Positions 21,903 to 32,281 of a stretch of 64,000 bases of DNA are shown here, in pieces. Source of the DNA: Leucosporidium creatinivorum. Its lineage: Eukaryota > Basidiomycota > Microbotryomycetes > Leucosporidiales > Leucosporidiaceae. The stretch spans positions 757,923-821,922 of the forward strand of contig BCKL01000003.1 in NCBI GenBank assembly GCA_001600635.1, in the 5' to 3' direction. A program made the position numbers and the translations under genes. Under the pieces are notes generated by a model. That model did not search any database, was not told the origin of the DNA, and worked only from the letters and a program-made list of their open reading frames with translations. Position 1 is the first letter of the stretch. Every line of letters begins with the position of its first letter.

Positions 21903-23424
21903 ATGAGACGACGAGATTCGATCAAGATGCATCAGGATGCTCCAGCTACAGCACGAACGCCTCTGCTGCCTCGCCCCTCGAAACCAACCCTACTCACCTA
22001 CGAAGAGCTACTGAAAGAGGACCCATGGCGCGCAGACAACCACTACATCCTCACGGGCTACCGCAGAACGCTCAACTCGTACTGGTTCTGCTTCACGAGT
22101 ATCTTCTCTGTGCACAACGAGACTGTCAACATCGTGAGTCGCTGCTGACCCGCTCGATGATGCTCGCTCACTCCCTTCACTTCCTCAGTGGACCCACCTC
22201 GTCGGCGCAGTGGTAGCGATCGCAAGCCTAACATATGCGCTGTCTTTCATTACAGGCGCCTCACAAGGTACAGGACGACGAGGCTGGATGGCGCCCTTCG
22301 CCGGCATCCCCTTCCCCTTTCCATCCGCCGACCATCCCAGCGTGCAATGGATCGACGCTGCAGGATTCGGAGTGTTCTTTATGAGCGCTTTCATCTGCCT
22401 AGGTGAGTCTCGGCTCTCCCCAACCTGCTGGACGAGCTCGGCTTGCGGTTCTCCGCAATCTGCTCGGCGAGCTCGGCCTACGGTTCTCCCCAACCTGCTC
22501 GGCGAGCTCGGCTTACCCTTGGCTCTCCAGGCTTCTCGGCTTCTTTCCATGCCCTTACCTGTCACTCGATGGAAGTCTCACACAACTGGAACAAACTGGA
22601 CTACGTCGGGATCGTCGTCTTAATCTCGGGCACTTTCGTCCCTTGCGTACGATACGGCTTCTTCTGTGAGCTCGCCTTCCCCCTCTCGAGGCTCGATCAG
22701 CTCGCTGATGTATCTCGCTCGTAGGCGATCCTCATCTCCGAGACATCTACATCACCCTCATCTACTCGGCTGCAGCTTGTGGGTCGCCCTTCGGCTTCTT
22801 TGAGCGAGTGAGACTGCGCCGAGCTGACCTTGCCGCTCCCTCCCCGCCGTCTACTCCCCTCGCGCCCTTCAGTCACCGCCTACACCGTTCTCTCGCCTCA
22901 TGCGCGTACACCGGAGTACAGGCGGTTCCGAGCATGGGTGTTCATTGCCCTCGGCACCAGCGCCGTCTTTCCCGTTGTCCATGGAATCTTGCGCTATGGA
23001 GTTAGTCAACGCGCCATTCGCGTTTCCCGTCCGCCTGACCATCGCTCTACCTCTACAGCTGGCCGAAGCATCGCGGAGCATTGCGCTGCCGTGGCTGGCG
23101 CTCGGAGGCGTGCTGTAAGTTGAGGCGACAAAAGGGAGAGGAGAGGCCTGCTGACCTCTCCACTTTGCCAGATACATCGTTGGAGCTATTCTGTACGCCT
23201 ACTGCTCTCACCAACGTCACCACAGCTGACCTTGCGCCCTCGCTCGTCGCAGCTACGCCGAAAGATGCCCCGAACGACTGGCTCCAGGCCGCTTCGACCT
23301 CTTCGGCACCTCACATCAAATCTTCCACGTGATGATCCTGCTTGCGGCCTACGCTCATTGGTGTGCGATCGCTGAGGGCTTTCGGTATTGGCACGAGGAG
23401 CGTCTCGGAGTCTGCCCCGCTTGA
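21903..23424 (+). CDS. PAQR / adiponectin-receptor-like (IZH, hemolysin III) membrane protein
   Basis: The spliced product has the PAQR signatures: an N-terminal [10 protein letters not shown] segment, then [16 protein letters not shown] before the first helix; [13 protein letters not shown]...LDYVGI with the conserved S-x3-H and D; and the C-terminal [20 protein letters not shown] carrying the H-x3-H pair. These His and Asp residues form the zinc site of the family. Seven hydrophobic helices can be traced. Fungal IZH proteins act in zinc and sterol/sphingolipid signalling; some PAQRs have ceramidase activity. The start ATG at 21903 (MRRRDSIK) precedes a typical cytoplasmic tail; a second ATG at 21927 is possible. 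The intron at about 22403-22534 carries three 35-bp tandem repeats. At least seven introns. Confidence 0.9.
22411..22515 (+). repeat. Three tandem 35-bp repeats inside a PAQR intron
   Basis: Units at 22411-22445, 22446-22480 and 22481-22515 align without gaps. Each begins CGG(C/T)TCTCC and ends (G/C)GAGCTCGGC plus four or five bases, with a handful of differences between units. The array sits between the GTGAGT donor and the GGCTCTCCAG acceptor, so it makes most of the intron. Confidence 0.9.
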
Positions 23425-23505
23425 GCAGCTGGGCGGTGTGGAGCGTAGACCGAGACGCTGCGTTACATGCATAGAAGGGGATATACAAACGAGACAAAGC
23501 CTTTA

Positions 23506-24905
23506 CTAGACCGAGGAGGACTGTGTGGACTTGGCGACATGCGGAGAGATCAGAGAGGAGAGAAGCTGGCGAAGCTCGTCCGAGATGGCGGTCTTGTCCT
23601 CGGCTTTGATGTGCTCGAGAGCCTCCTCACGAGCGAGCGCGACTGTTGTGAGACATGATTAGCTGGATACGAATTGGGGCTCCCCAGGAGAAGGCTCACC
23701 GCTGACTCGCATCGCCGCCGAGAGGTGCTCGGTCGAGAGCCGATGGTCGAGGTAGGCGACGAGCTGGCGAGACGAGAGACGAGCGTATAGAGCTCCGACT
23801 GCGTGCTCATAGACTGGTGTGAGAGCTAGCGTCAGCTGCGGTGAAGAAGTGCTCGACGAAGGTCAGCACCTACATTGCGCGCTCTCCTGCTCGGTCTGCA
23901 GCTTCTGGCGCAGCTCCCTCTCGTTCGCAGCCGCTTGCTCCCGTACATGAGTGTTCTGTGCTAGCTGCGAGGGTGGCAGCTGAGGTGTGCGAAGGTCGTG
24001 TAGGAAGATCGAGCCGGTAGGGGAGCTGGCTGTCGATGCGAGAGAAGCCGGGGCGTGCACTGGGCGATGAAGCGCCTCAGTTAGCTCTCCCGCCTCTCGG
24101 TTCACTCTAGGAGCTCACTTACTCTGAGGTGGAGGAGGTGCCAGCCTCACGACCGGCCTCCACGAGGGGAGCTGAGGTCGCTGCGCCGAGCAGAACGTCG
24201 GCGGGTTGAGGATGGCGCCTGTTCCAAGCCTACATTCAGCTATTCGCTGTTTCTTCAGTCCCCTGGACGAGCCATCGAGCGAGTCTCCAAGCTCACCAGT
24301 CTCATAGAGCGTCCTGGGACCTGCGCCGAGGGCAGCAGCTAGCGGCGCCGTCGGAGGGAATTGCTGCACTCCCGACGAGATGGAGAATGAGAAGACGGCG
24401 GCGGGCGCAAAGTCGATATGACCATCTCCATCAACGAGGTTGATGATGAGGCGCAGCTCCATGAAGCCGAGAGGATCCTCTACAGCGAGCGAGGTCAGCT
24501 TGCAGCTCCCTCCCCTCCCTCTTACCGCAGATGCCGAGCTTACCGAGCTGTCCCGAGATGAGTGGATACACGATATCTCCAGGCTTGAAGTGTACTGGAG
24601 TACTCGCTCGCTGAGACGTGCCAACGAGCCCTTGCTTCATCCAAATCGTGCCCCTCGTCTCGCCTCTCTCGAGGCGCTCGTCTTTCCAGCCCACCGCCCA
24701 GGTCGTGCCCTTCTGCATCTGGGCAAGAACAGTAGCACTCACTCGACTAGCAGTGCTGTCCTCGAACTGGTGGCGCGAGACGTCCATCTTGCGCCCGTCG
24801 ATGAGCAGGACACTCGAGAAGCCCGCCGCGGTGCTGTTGGGTGGTAAGGAGCGGTCAGCAGGGGCGTATGCGGTGGACTCAGACTGCATGGAGCCCTCAC
24901 AGCAT
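23506..24905 (-). CDS. Conserved-looking protein of unknown function
   Basis: The first coding exon seems to be only five bases (ATG CT at 24905-24901) before a GTGAGG...AACAG intron with a GCTGACC branch. The product then reads MLTAAGFSSVLLIDGRKMDV, with ordered blocks TVLAQMQKGTTWAVGWKDER, VHFKPGDIVYPLISGQLEDP and LGFMELRLIINLVDGDGHID. A Pro/Gly-rich linker follows, then a helical C-terminus with EQAAANERELRQKLQTEQES and, after further introns, ALYARLSSRQLVAYLDHRLS and ISDELRQLLSSLISPHVAKS. Six or more introns close in frame. I do not recognise the family. The beta-rich N-terminal part plus helical tail suggest an adaptor or regulator. It converges with the PAQR gene about 80 bases away. 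Confidence 0.7.
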
Positions 24906-25097
24906 CTTCAAGGGGCGAAAGAAACGAAGTGAGCTGAACAGAAGCGAGGTGGAAGAGGCCAAGAGGCGAGGGTCGAGTCGAGTCGGAAGTTCGGCTCTCG
25001 TTGATGGTCTCTTCAGCTCTCAGAAAGATCATGCAAAGTATCGAGTTACTCCAGATGACCTATCAAGAGCAGGCTCGCACATCTACCCTTGGCTCTT

Positions 25098-26639
25098 CTA
25101 CTCTCCAACACCCAATGGCGCTTTGCCCACCTGCTCGGCTTCAGCTCCCATCGCTCCTCCCTCCTCCACGGCGACCTGCACAAAGCTATCAGAGAGGGGG
25201 CTCTTGCGAGGGGATGAGGGGCGAGTCGAGGAGGGTCTCGAGGGGGAGCGAATAGAAGGAGGGCGAAGGTGGATGCTCCCGCCGTCGCCGAGAGCTTCGA
25301 CCGAGAGAGGACTGGGACGCCTAGCTCCGGCGAGAGCAGCGACGGGGAGGCGAGGGGCAGCGACGTCGTTCTCCATTCCGGACTGGATGGCGGTAGTGGC
25401 GGGAGCCGAGTCGGCACGCCTGGGGAGTGGCTTGGTCGCCTTGGGCACTTGGACGCCGGCGAGCAGCTCCGCCGCGAGAGTCCGAATAGTCGAGTCGAGC
25501 TCACTCCTGCTGGCGTCAGAGAGGTAGGGGGCGAGGCTGGGAGACTTGGCGAGATTGGTGAGGAAATCGAGCTTCTGGGTAGGCGTGAGGATGGAGAGGA
25601 GGAGCGAGTTGGCACGGCGGAGGAAGGCGTTGGCCGGGTCGGTGGCTCCCTCGATGTCAGCTGTAGCTTTAGCTGGTGACGAGCTGCGAGCTGAGCCAAA
25701 GAGCGGTTGAGGGGCTCCGGGAGCGGGCGAGGGAGCGCCGCCGTAGGTCTGGGGAGGGCCCAAGCCGAGCGCCGAGACATGCTCGGGCGAGGTAAGATAC
25801 TGCCACTGGAATCTCGTCGGCGCTCCCTCCTCCATCCCAGCGACGTCTGCGGCGAGGAGATGTCCGCTTCCGAGCTTCGTACCCTCCTTCATGCGGCACT
25901 TGTGGATCAAGAGGACGACCTTCTTGTCGACCGTTCCAGCGAGGCCCTTCTCGGGGTGGTCTAATGATGGGAGAGCGAGGTTAGCTCTGTACATCTGTCG
26001 AGCTACAAAGACAGCGTGTCCGACCGCACTCACCTCCAAACTCGCCGTCGAGGTACCAAGGGCTCGTGATGGGAGGCTGCACTCCCTCGCCCGCGCCATA
26101 CACCTTGGTCCAGGGGGTCCTGCCGTCGACGTAGAGTAGGGCGACGTAGCACTCGAGTTCGTTGAGAGGCTTGAGCTGAGTATCGCGTTCGAAGAAGAGG
26201 CGGAAGGGCTGCTTGGGACGGGCGAGCACGTACGCCGAGGTCTCGTTGCCGCCGAACGAGGGCGCTGGAGGCGAACGAAACGTCAGCTCTGTTCCCGTAG
26301 GCGTCTCAACTTCACTCATAAAGTCTGCCACACTCCCTCGCATACAGTCAGAGGGGACAGCGACCTACTCGTGACGTTCATCTCAGGGAGAGGGTGAAGG
26401 CGCGTCGTCGCGGGTTGACCTTCCTCTCCAGGATGCGTACGAGCAACGGCGATGGCAGCGGTGAATGCAGAAGGCAGATGAGTACTGCAGTAGACGGATG
26501 AAAGCGAGATGGAGAGGCGAAGAGCAGAGGGAAGCGAGTTTGAGAGGGAGGTCAGCGAGGTGAAGCGAGCGCTGCGCTGCACTGCACGGCAGCGCACGAG
26601 AGAGCAGCAGGGAGAGGGCAGAAGCGAGACTTACGGCAT
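25098..26639 (-). CDS. Unrecognised protein, possibly DUF7918-like N-terminal domain
   Basis: The start exon is ATG CC (26639-26635), followed by GTAAGT and a long intron to CTGCAG; the protein then reads MPTHLPSAFTAAIAVARTHP. A compact domain has PFRLFFERDT, LECYVALLYVDGRTPWTKVY, ITSPWYLDGEFG and GTVDKKVVLLIHKCRMKEGT. Its beta-strand pattern, with a YVDGR turn and a late KV.LLI strand, recalls basidiomycete DUF7918-type domains, but this is only a resemblance. The C-terminal 200 residues are Ser/Pro/Ala-rich with one helical patch NAFLRRANSLLLSILTPTQ. At least three introns. Total about 430 residues. Confidence 0.65.
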
Positions 26640-26855
26640 GGTACGAGTCGTTTGTAGCGTCAACGAGCGAGAGAAGAGCGACAAGTAGCGAGAGGGGGAA
26701 GGAAGAGATTGAAACGCGCTGCTTCTCCTTCTCCGCCTCAACTTGAAGCGGCCAACTTTCCTCCCTGCTCTGTAGTGGGGCACAGCCTATGGTTCAGCAC
26801 AGCTACACAAGCACATCAAGTACAACCCAGAGCCACTATCTCCCTCGAGCTCAGC

Positions 26856-28687
26856 TCAATGCCTTGCACGCTTGTTGGTCGAAGTAGACGACGCCGAGGC
26901 GCTCCTCTTGGCCTGCAGGCAAGCGAGAGTAGCAAGTCAGCGCTTCGGCCCGGGAGAAGCACGCTCAGAGACAGCGAGTAGCCAAATGGAAGCGGACTCA
27001 CCCTCATAGACGTCTCCCTGTCGGTCCTCGCCTCCTCGTCCTCCTTCTTAACCTCGGCTTCCTCCTCAGTACCCAGCAGCTGATCCTTCTTCTTCTTGAC
27101 CATCCGAATCTCACTCTGAATCCTATCCACCGCCTTCTTCAGCTCGACCATCTGCGCCAGCGACGCCTGCAGCGTATCAATCTTCTCGATGTTGGCCTTG
27201 GTCGGCATGACGAGGTGGGTCGAGATCCCCAGCTCGGTGAGCGCCGCGGCGACCTTGGCGGCGACTCCTGGCTTGACGGCAGCGATGCGCGACGAGCGAA
27301 CGCCAACCGAGGGCCAGATGTTGGCTTTTGGTGCAGAGACGGAGGGAGCGGGATGTCGTTCGATGCAGTTGGCGGCGTCTGTGATGGAGGGAAAGCATAA
27401 GCGACGTCGAGAAGCAGAGAGAAAGCAGGGGGCTAACCCTGCTGAGCGGTAGCCTTGCGCTTGCTGCCCTCGCCAGCCCAGCCTTCTGGCAGTCCTCCGC
27501 CATTGAGACCCTCAATCTCCCACCCGGTCTGACCCTTCCTTTTCCTCTCTGCATCCTTCTGACCCAAAGCCGCGCCCTTGACTCCTCCTCCAACGCCGAC
27601 CTGCATCCCACCCGTTGCGCCGATACCCTCGCGACCGCCGAGAATCTTGAGAAGCTCGGCGCGCTCCGCAGCGATCTTGTTGTACGACTGCTCGAGACGG
27701 CGCGACTCGACGTAGAGGAAGTCCTCGTCGGCGATTTGCTCGGGTGTGCGTGAGAGGAGCGACTTGAGGTAGGCCTTGCGCTCGGTCTCGCGGTCTGCGA
27801 AGGCCAAGGAGGGTCAGCTACAGCGCGCAGAGGCGGGCAAAGGACAAAGAGGCGCACTGATGTCGAAGTGAAAGCTGGCAAGCGTCTCTTGCCGCAGCTT
27901 GTCGGCCTTCTCCTTCTCCTCGGGCGCGAGGTTCTCAGGTCGTGGTCGGCTGTTGACGAGGACGCGGCAGACCGAGTAGTAGCGAGCTTTGAGGGCCTGT
28001 AAAAACGTTGGCGGTTAGCTCTGGAGTAACGCCGAGCAATAGGATCTCACTTACGTCGACACTTCGTTCCGGCGTTCGCTCCCAGCGGTCGGCCATGACG
28101 ATGAAGCGGAGGTCGTACTGGTGCGCGAGCTCGAACAGATGGTCGGTATCCTCCTTGGACCATGCCTCGTCTGTTGTGAGTACCATCAGCGACCTGCAGG
28201 GCAGCGTGAGGCGAGTGAGACGAAACGCACCGCTCAACCACTTTGTGTACTCTTCCTCGGTGTACGAGTAAGGCTGGCTGGACGTGTTGAACTTGGCAAA
28301 CTTGGTGTCTGGTGATCCATCGACGTGGTTGGCGGGGAGGTCCCTCACCCAGTGGCTCAGCTTGAGCTTCTTCCTGGCCTCGCCGGCCTTGTCGTCTGTT
28401 TCGGGCTTGCCAGCGCCTCGACTCGGGTTGGTGAAGGCGCTGAGCTGCCAGTGAATGGCGGGACCGGTGCGCTTGATCCGCTCCTTGAACTTGGGCTTGG
28501 TCGACTGGGCCAGAGCGAGCGAAGGCGCGTTGTCGCCCATGAGAGCGTAGAGCTCGCGAGTGATGCCGTCTGGTCGCTTCTCGCGCTGCTGTCCTGCACG
28601 GCGAGGTGGAGGTGCCTGTAGTCCAATCCCAGGCGAGGCGGCAGGCTCCGAGATGGACATGATGTCGCGCACATCGCGAGAGGTCAT
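26856..28687 (-). CDS. SWC4: SWC4/DMAP1, subunit of SWR1 and NuA4 complexes
   Basis: Starts MTSRDVRDIMSISEP, followed by GITRELYALMGDNAPSLAL, KPKFKERIKRTGPAIHWQL and LKLSHWVRDLP. The SANT-like region is next: PYSYTEEEYTKWL, DEAWSKEDTDHLFELAHQYD and LRFIVMADRWE, then ALKARYYSVCRVLV, which together are diagnostic of SWC4/DMAP1. A helical C-terminal part with KKKKDQLLGTEEEAEVKKED ends in a basic KRSASASSTSTNKRARH. Yeast Swc4 is shared by the SWR1 histone-exchange and NuA4 acetyltransferase complexes. The exons join in frame; the last exon (GCC AAG AGG to TGA at 26856) follows a GTGAGT donor. It shares a divergent promoter with the GNAT gene. Confidence 0.92.
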
Positions 28688-29334
28688 GTTTGCTTCTGGG
28701 AGAGGCGTGCAGGCGACTAGGGAAGGGGAGGTCGTGTAGCAGAGGCGGAGTAGGCTGAGGCGAACTGTAGGCGAACAGTCCTCTGCTGAGGTGTAGCGAG
28801 CGGCGATGCGATAGAAGCGACAAGGTGAGACGGCGGAGGAGACGAACAGTGCGAGCTTCGTCGTGCCCCCCCTGGTCAGTCGAAGGATCGCATCTTGCTC
28901 TCCTACATCTCACTCGAAGCACATCTCTCATCTTGTACGCCTCCCTGCTCTCCGAAGCCCCAACTCAGCCTCTTCTCGCCTACATTCGGCCTTCCTCAGC
29001 TCGCCCTTCTCCTTTCCCAAGCCGTTCGTCCGTCTTTTTCCCGTCAAAGCCATCAAAGCCATCAGCGACGGACCTCTGGGCCCACTCCAATCGCTACGAA
29101 GACAGCACACCTCGATCCCACTCGCCCTCATGGACATTCGGGATTGTCGTCTTCTTTCACAAGTGAGTCTCTGCAGTCTTCATGGACACCTCAAGCTGAC
29201 TCCTCTGTCTGCAGCTGCTTCCTAGACACGTGGAACCGTGAGCCGAAGCCTGCTCCCCTCCGCCTTCACCCGCCCGAGCCGAGAATTGACCGCTACGCTT
29301 CGCTACAGACAACTGGCACGCCTCGGCTCCCGTT
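28688..29334. promoter_or_regulatory. Divergent region between SWC4 and the GNAT gene, with possible 5' exons
   Basis: The left part should hold the SWC4 promoter. On the right, two GTGAGT...CAG intron-like segments are seen (29162-29213 and 29244-29308), and the frame between them (FHNCFLDTWN) joins in phase to the GNAT reading frame, so short upstream coding exons of the GNAT gene probably lie here. I could not find an ATG in that frame; the only ATG nearby (29130) is in another frame. Confidence 0.45.
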
Positions 29335-29982
29335 ATGCCCGACCCTCTCCCACTTCCTCTACCTCTCCACCTCACCACCAGTCAAACTTCCCGGGTCCTC
29401 TTCTACGCCGCCTTGATCTCGGCGACTCGGCTCTGCGGCGGCTTCATTCGCATCGCCTTCTCCACCGAGGACTCCTCCACCATCGTCGGCTGCGCCATGT
29501 GGACAGGACCTCAACATCGCATCCTCGACGGACCCCTCGACATCCTCAAGTCCGGCTTCTACCAGCTGATGGCGCCGTGGAGGTGGGGACTTCGAGGCTT
29601 CTCTCGGCTCGACCTCCAGTTCGAATCGACGGTCAATAAGCTCGCCGATGCCGCCTTCAAGGACCGTGATGGAGGCAAGCTCAAGGCGAGGGACTCGCTG
29701 TACCTGCAGATGATCGCCGTCCACGCCTCAGCGAGGGGCAAAGGGCTCGCCGGCCTGCTCATCGAGGATGGTCGGTCGAAGGTGGGAGTGGATGTACCAG
29801 TGCTGCTGGAGGCGACTCGAGAGAAGGTGGCTGCAGTGTACAAGCGTTCGGGCTTCGAGGTGGTGGGCACGGCGATGATTGCCAAGGGCGTTGTGGACGA
29901 AGATGGCTATTCGAAGCAGGGGAAGCCGAAAGTGGCCGAGGGACACCCGATTATAGTGATGGTAGATTGGCGTAGACATTAG
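29335..29982 (+). CDS. GNAT-family N-acetyltransferase (5' end unresolved)
   Basis: The clear coding part reads RIAFSTEDSSTIVGCAMWTG, then LYLQMIAVHASARGKGLAGL (the acetyl-CoA-binding motif A with R-x2-G-x-G/A), LLEATREKVAAVYKRSGFEV and a closing beta-strand IIVMVDWRRH. This is the GNAT fold order of motifs. Substrate is unknown; many fungal members of this type are small-molecule acetyltransferases. I give the first in-frame ATG (29335), but one or two upstream exons are likely (see the entry for 28688-29334), so the true N-terminus is probably longer. The gene converges with the oxidoreductase gene, 55 bases apart. Confidence 0.75.
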   Translation: MPDPLPLPLPLHLTTSQTSRVLFYAALISATRLCGGFIRIAFSTEDSSTIVGCAMWTGPQHRILDGPLDILKSGFYQLMAPWRWGLRGFSRLDLQFESTVNKLADAAFKDRDGGKLKARDSLYLQMIAVHASARGKGLAGLLIEDGRSKVGVDVPVLLEATREKVAAVYKRSGFEVVGTAMIAKGVVDEDGYSKQGKPKVAEGHPIIVMVDWRRH

Positions 29983-30037
29983 ACGACGAGCACTGATGCA
30001 CTGATTCTATTCACACGACGCTAACCGATCTATCGAA

Positions 30038-31193
30038 CTACTCATCGCGAACCTTGACCACGACCTTGCCCTTGGCCTTACCCGAGTTGAGCCTCTCATA
30101 CGGCTTCAACACATCCCCGAAAGCAAACTCCGAGTCAATGACTACCTTCAACCCATCCTCCGCGATCTTGACGAGCTCCTCGAGCTTCGCCTTGTCGGCG
30201 ACGAGGTCGACGGTCGCATAGCGAGGAGCCCAGCCGGCCCATCCCAGAAAGTGGCGCCAGACCATGCGAGGGTTCCAGTAGTAGATAGTGGCTCCTCCCA
30301 TCTGCATGCGATCCGTCTTGTCTCCCACGATCGAGATGTAGCCGCCGCCGCTCGGGAAGGACTTGCTTCGGCGGGTGAGGAGTTGGTCGAGGAAGGGGAG
30401 GAGCTCGGTGCCGCCAACGGTGTCGATGATGGAGAGGTAGCCTTCAGAGGGGCAAAGAGCGAGAAGACGTTCCGAGACCGACTCGGTGGTGTAGTCGACG
30501 ATCGTTTCTGCGCCGAGAGAGCGAACGAACTCGGCTTTCGCACCCGAGCAAGTTGCGATGACCTTGGCGTTGAGGCAGCGGGCGGCGTACTGCACAGCGT
30601 AGATTCCTACTCCACTGGAGCCTCCGAGGACCACGATGGTGGGCTTGGTGAGCTCGGCGGAGGGGGGAGGCAGAAGGGTGTTGGGCGGCGAGAGCGTGGT
30701 GACGGCGGTCTGCCAGACAAGGGGGAGAGAGGCGGCTTCGGCGAAGGAGAGGGACGCTGGCTTCTTGACGACGGGGACAGACGTGAGATCGATGTGGAGG
30801 ATTTGAGAGAGGGCGCCTTGAATGGGCTTGCCGAGAGTGGTGAAGCTCATTCCGAACACTTCATCTCCGACTGCATGACGGGGCATATTGTGAGCTCGAT
30901 TCTTTCACCACATCGGCCTCGAACTCACCTGCGAATTCGGCGACGGCGCTCCCTACCGCCAAAACTACCCCGGCATAATCCGATCCCATCGCCGTGGGCT
31001 TGTTTAGAGCAGCGAGACGAAAGATGGAAGCATTGGCGAGCTGCACGTCCACCGGATTGAGCGAAGCGGCGACGACCTCAACTAGCAGCTCCGTAGGCTT
31101 GAGCGCTTCTGCAGCCGGAGGGGTGACGTCGACGAGCTGTACGGTGGTAGGGAATGGCGGAGCAGCATGACTCCAAGCTTGGAAAGTCGACAT
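30038..31193 (-). CDS. Quinone oxidoreductase-like medium-chain dehydrogenase/reductase
   Basis: Two exons. The N-terminal exon (ATG 31193, MSTFQAWSHAAPP) has LLVEVVAASLNPVDVQLANA and MGSDYAGVVLAVGSAVAEFA. The second has VGDEVFGM, LSFAEAASLPLVWQTAVTTL and the Rossmann motif IVVLGGSSGVGIYAVQYAA, followed by GAETIVDYTTE. No catalytic or structural zinc cysteines are present, so it belongs to the zinc-independent QOR/RTN4IP1-type branch of the MDR superfamily, which uses NADPH to reduce quinones or enones. An upstream in-frame ATG at 31265 would add 24 residues; the inner one is chosen because the usual family start lies there. The substrate is unknown. Confidence 0.85.
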
Positions 31194-31589
31194 GTCGTGG
31201 AGCAGAGACAAGGAGCGATGTGGTGAGAGGGAAAGAGCTGGCAGTTCGGAAGTGCCGAAGCCCATTGGAGACGCGCGCGGTGAGTAAGCTGGCGAAATCG
31301 CTGTAGAGCACTAGGAGAGGCGCAATACACCATTGCAAGATCCACAAGAACGTCTACAGCAGATTGCGCAGAGAGCGAGGGCCCCTTTCCTCCCTTCTGC
31401 GAGCTGTTCGATGGCGCTGAAGGTGTCCGAAAGCCCTACAGAGAGTACTGAGGCACAAGCGAGGCGTTCAGAGTATCTTTCCTCCTGCAGAGGCTCGTAT
31501 GAGCTGATTTCCCGGCAACGAACTGCCGCCGAGGGCAACGCCGAACTCTCGCCTCACTTTCCGCCCCGGTCTACCCACTGCCTCGAGTT
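31194..31589. other. Intergenic, left of the HSP104 fragment
   Basis: About 400 bases upstream of the oxidoreductase start, so its promoter is expected here. No supported gene or recognisable element was seen; short frames on both strands have no motif. Confidence 0.35.
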
Positions 31590-31905
31590 CGGCGAACGCA
31601 AGTGGGCCTGTCGTCGCTCCCAACGTTTCCGAGAGGGTGACCCGATAAGACGAGAGATGAAGTTCTTCTCGCTGTACTCGGAAGCCTTTGTGAGGATGAG
31701 GAGAGCAAGTCAGCAGGCGGTTCGGCGAGCCGTCAGAGCGCGACGAGGAGGGAAGACGAGGACAAGTGGCACGGTACTCACATCAATGCGAATCATGGCA
31801 TCAAGCGAGTCGAAGAGGAAGCGAGCGAGCGCCTTGGAGAGCTCCGCCTTGCGGTTCCCCAGGGGCCGACGGAGAGGAAGCTGGCGAAAGCCTCTCCATC
31901 TGTTT
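31590..31905 (-). pseudogene. Displaced HSP104 fragment (exon-intron-exon)
   Basis: On the minus strand this stretch repeats HSP104 from about 33320 down to about 33020. It has the end of the NBD2 P-loop exon ([20 protein letters not shown] versus [20 protein letters not shown]), the following intron with the same GTGAGTA donor and GCTGACTT branch, and the start of the next exon (SEYSEKNFISRLIGS versus [15 protein letters not shown]). The P-loop itself is altered: the copy reads GGCCCCTGGGGAACCGCAAG where the gene has GGCCCCTCGGGAACCGGCAAG, a shift that destroys GPSGTGKT. Because the intron is kept, the copy came from genomic DNA, not by retroposition. It lies in the same orientation, about 0.4 kb past the HSP104 stop. 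Confidence 0.85.
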
Positions 31906-32281
31906 GGCTCACGGACGATGGACATGCTGAAAGCGAATGGAGTGTACAAAAAACCCCAATGCTCGGAGCAGGCACCCGCTCTGTAACAATCTGGCTCATA
32001 AGCTCTCGGCCCAGCAGAAAAGAGAGCGCCGAGCTCCTTCGCCTGTCCTCTCCTTGCAGCTGCAGGATGACTAAAGAACGATGAACTTTCAAGACTAAGA
32101 AACGAGAGCACTACGAGATCATCTAGGTACAAAAGCGAGCCTGCCATCACTCCTCACCCCTCCGCTTCTTCCTCTTTCCCTCCTCACCTCCCGGTCCTCG
32201 CTTCGCCGGCGAGACTACTCCCGATCTTGAAGAAAAGGCCTCCACCTCATCGTGGCTCACTCGAGGCTTGACCGTTTCTTC
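31906..32281. other. HSP104 3' flank
   Basis: 376 bases between the displaced fragment and the HSP104 stop. Expected to contain the HSP104 3' UTR and polyadenylation region. Nothing else recognised. Confidence 0.35.
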
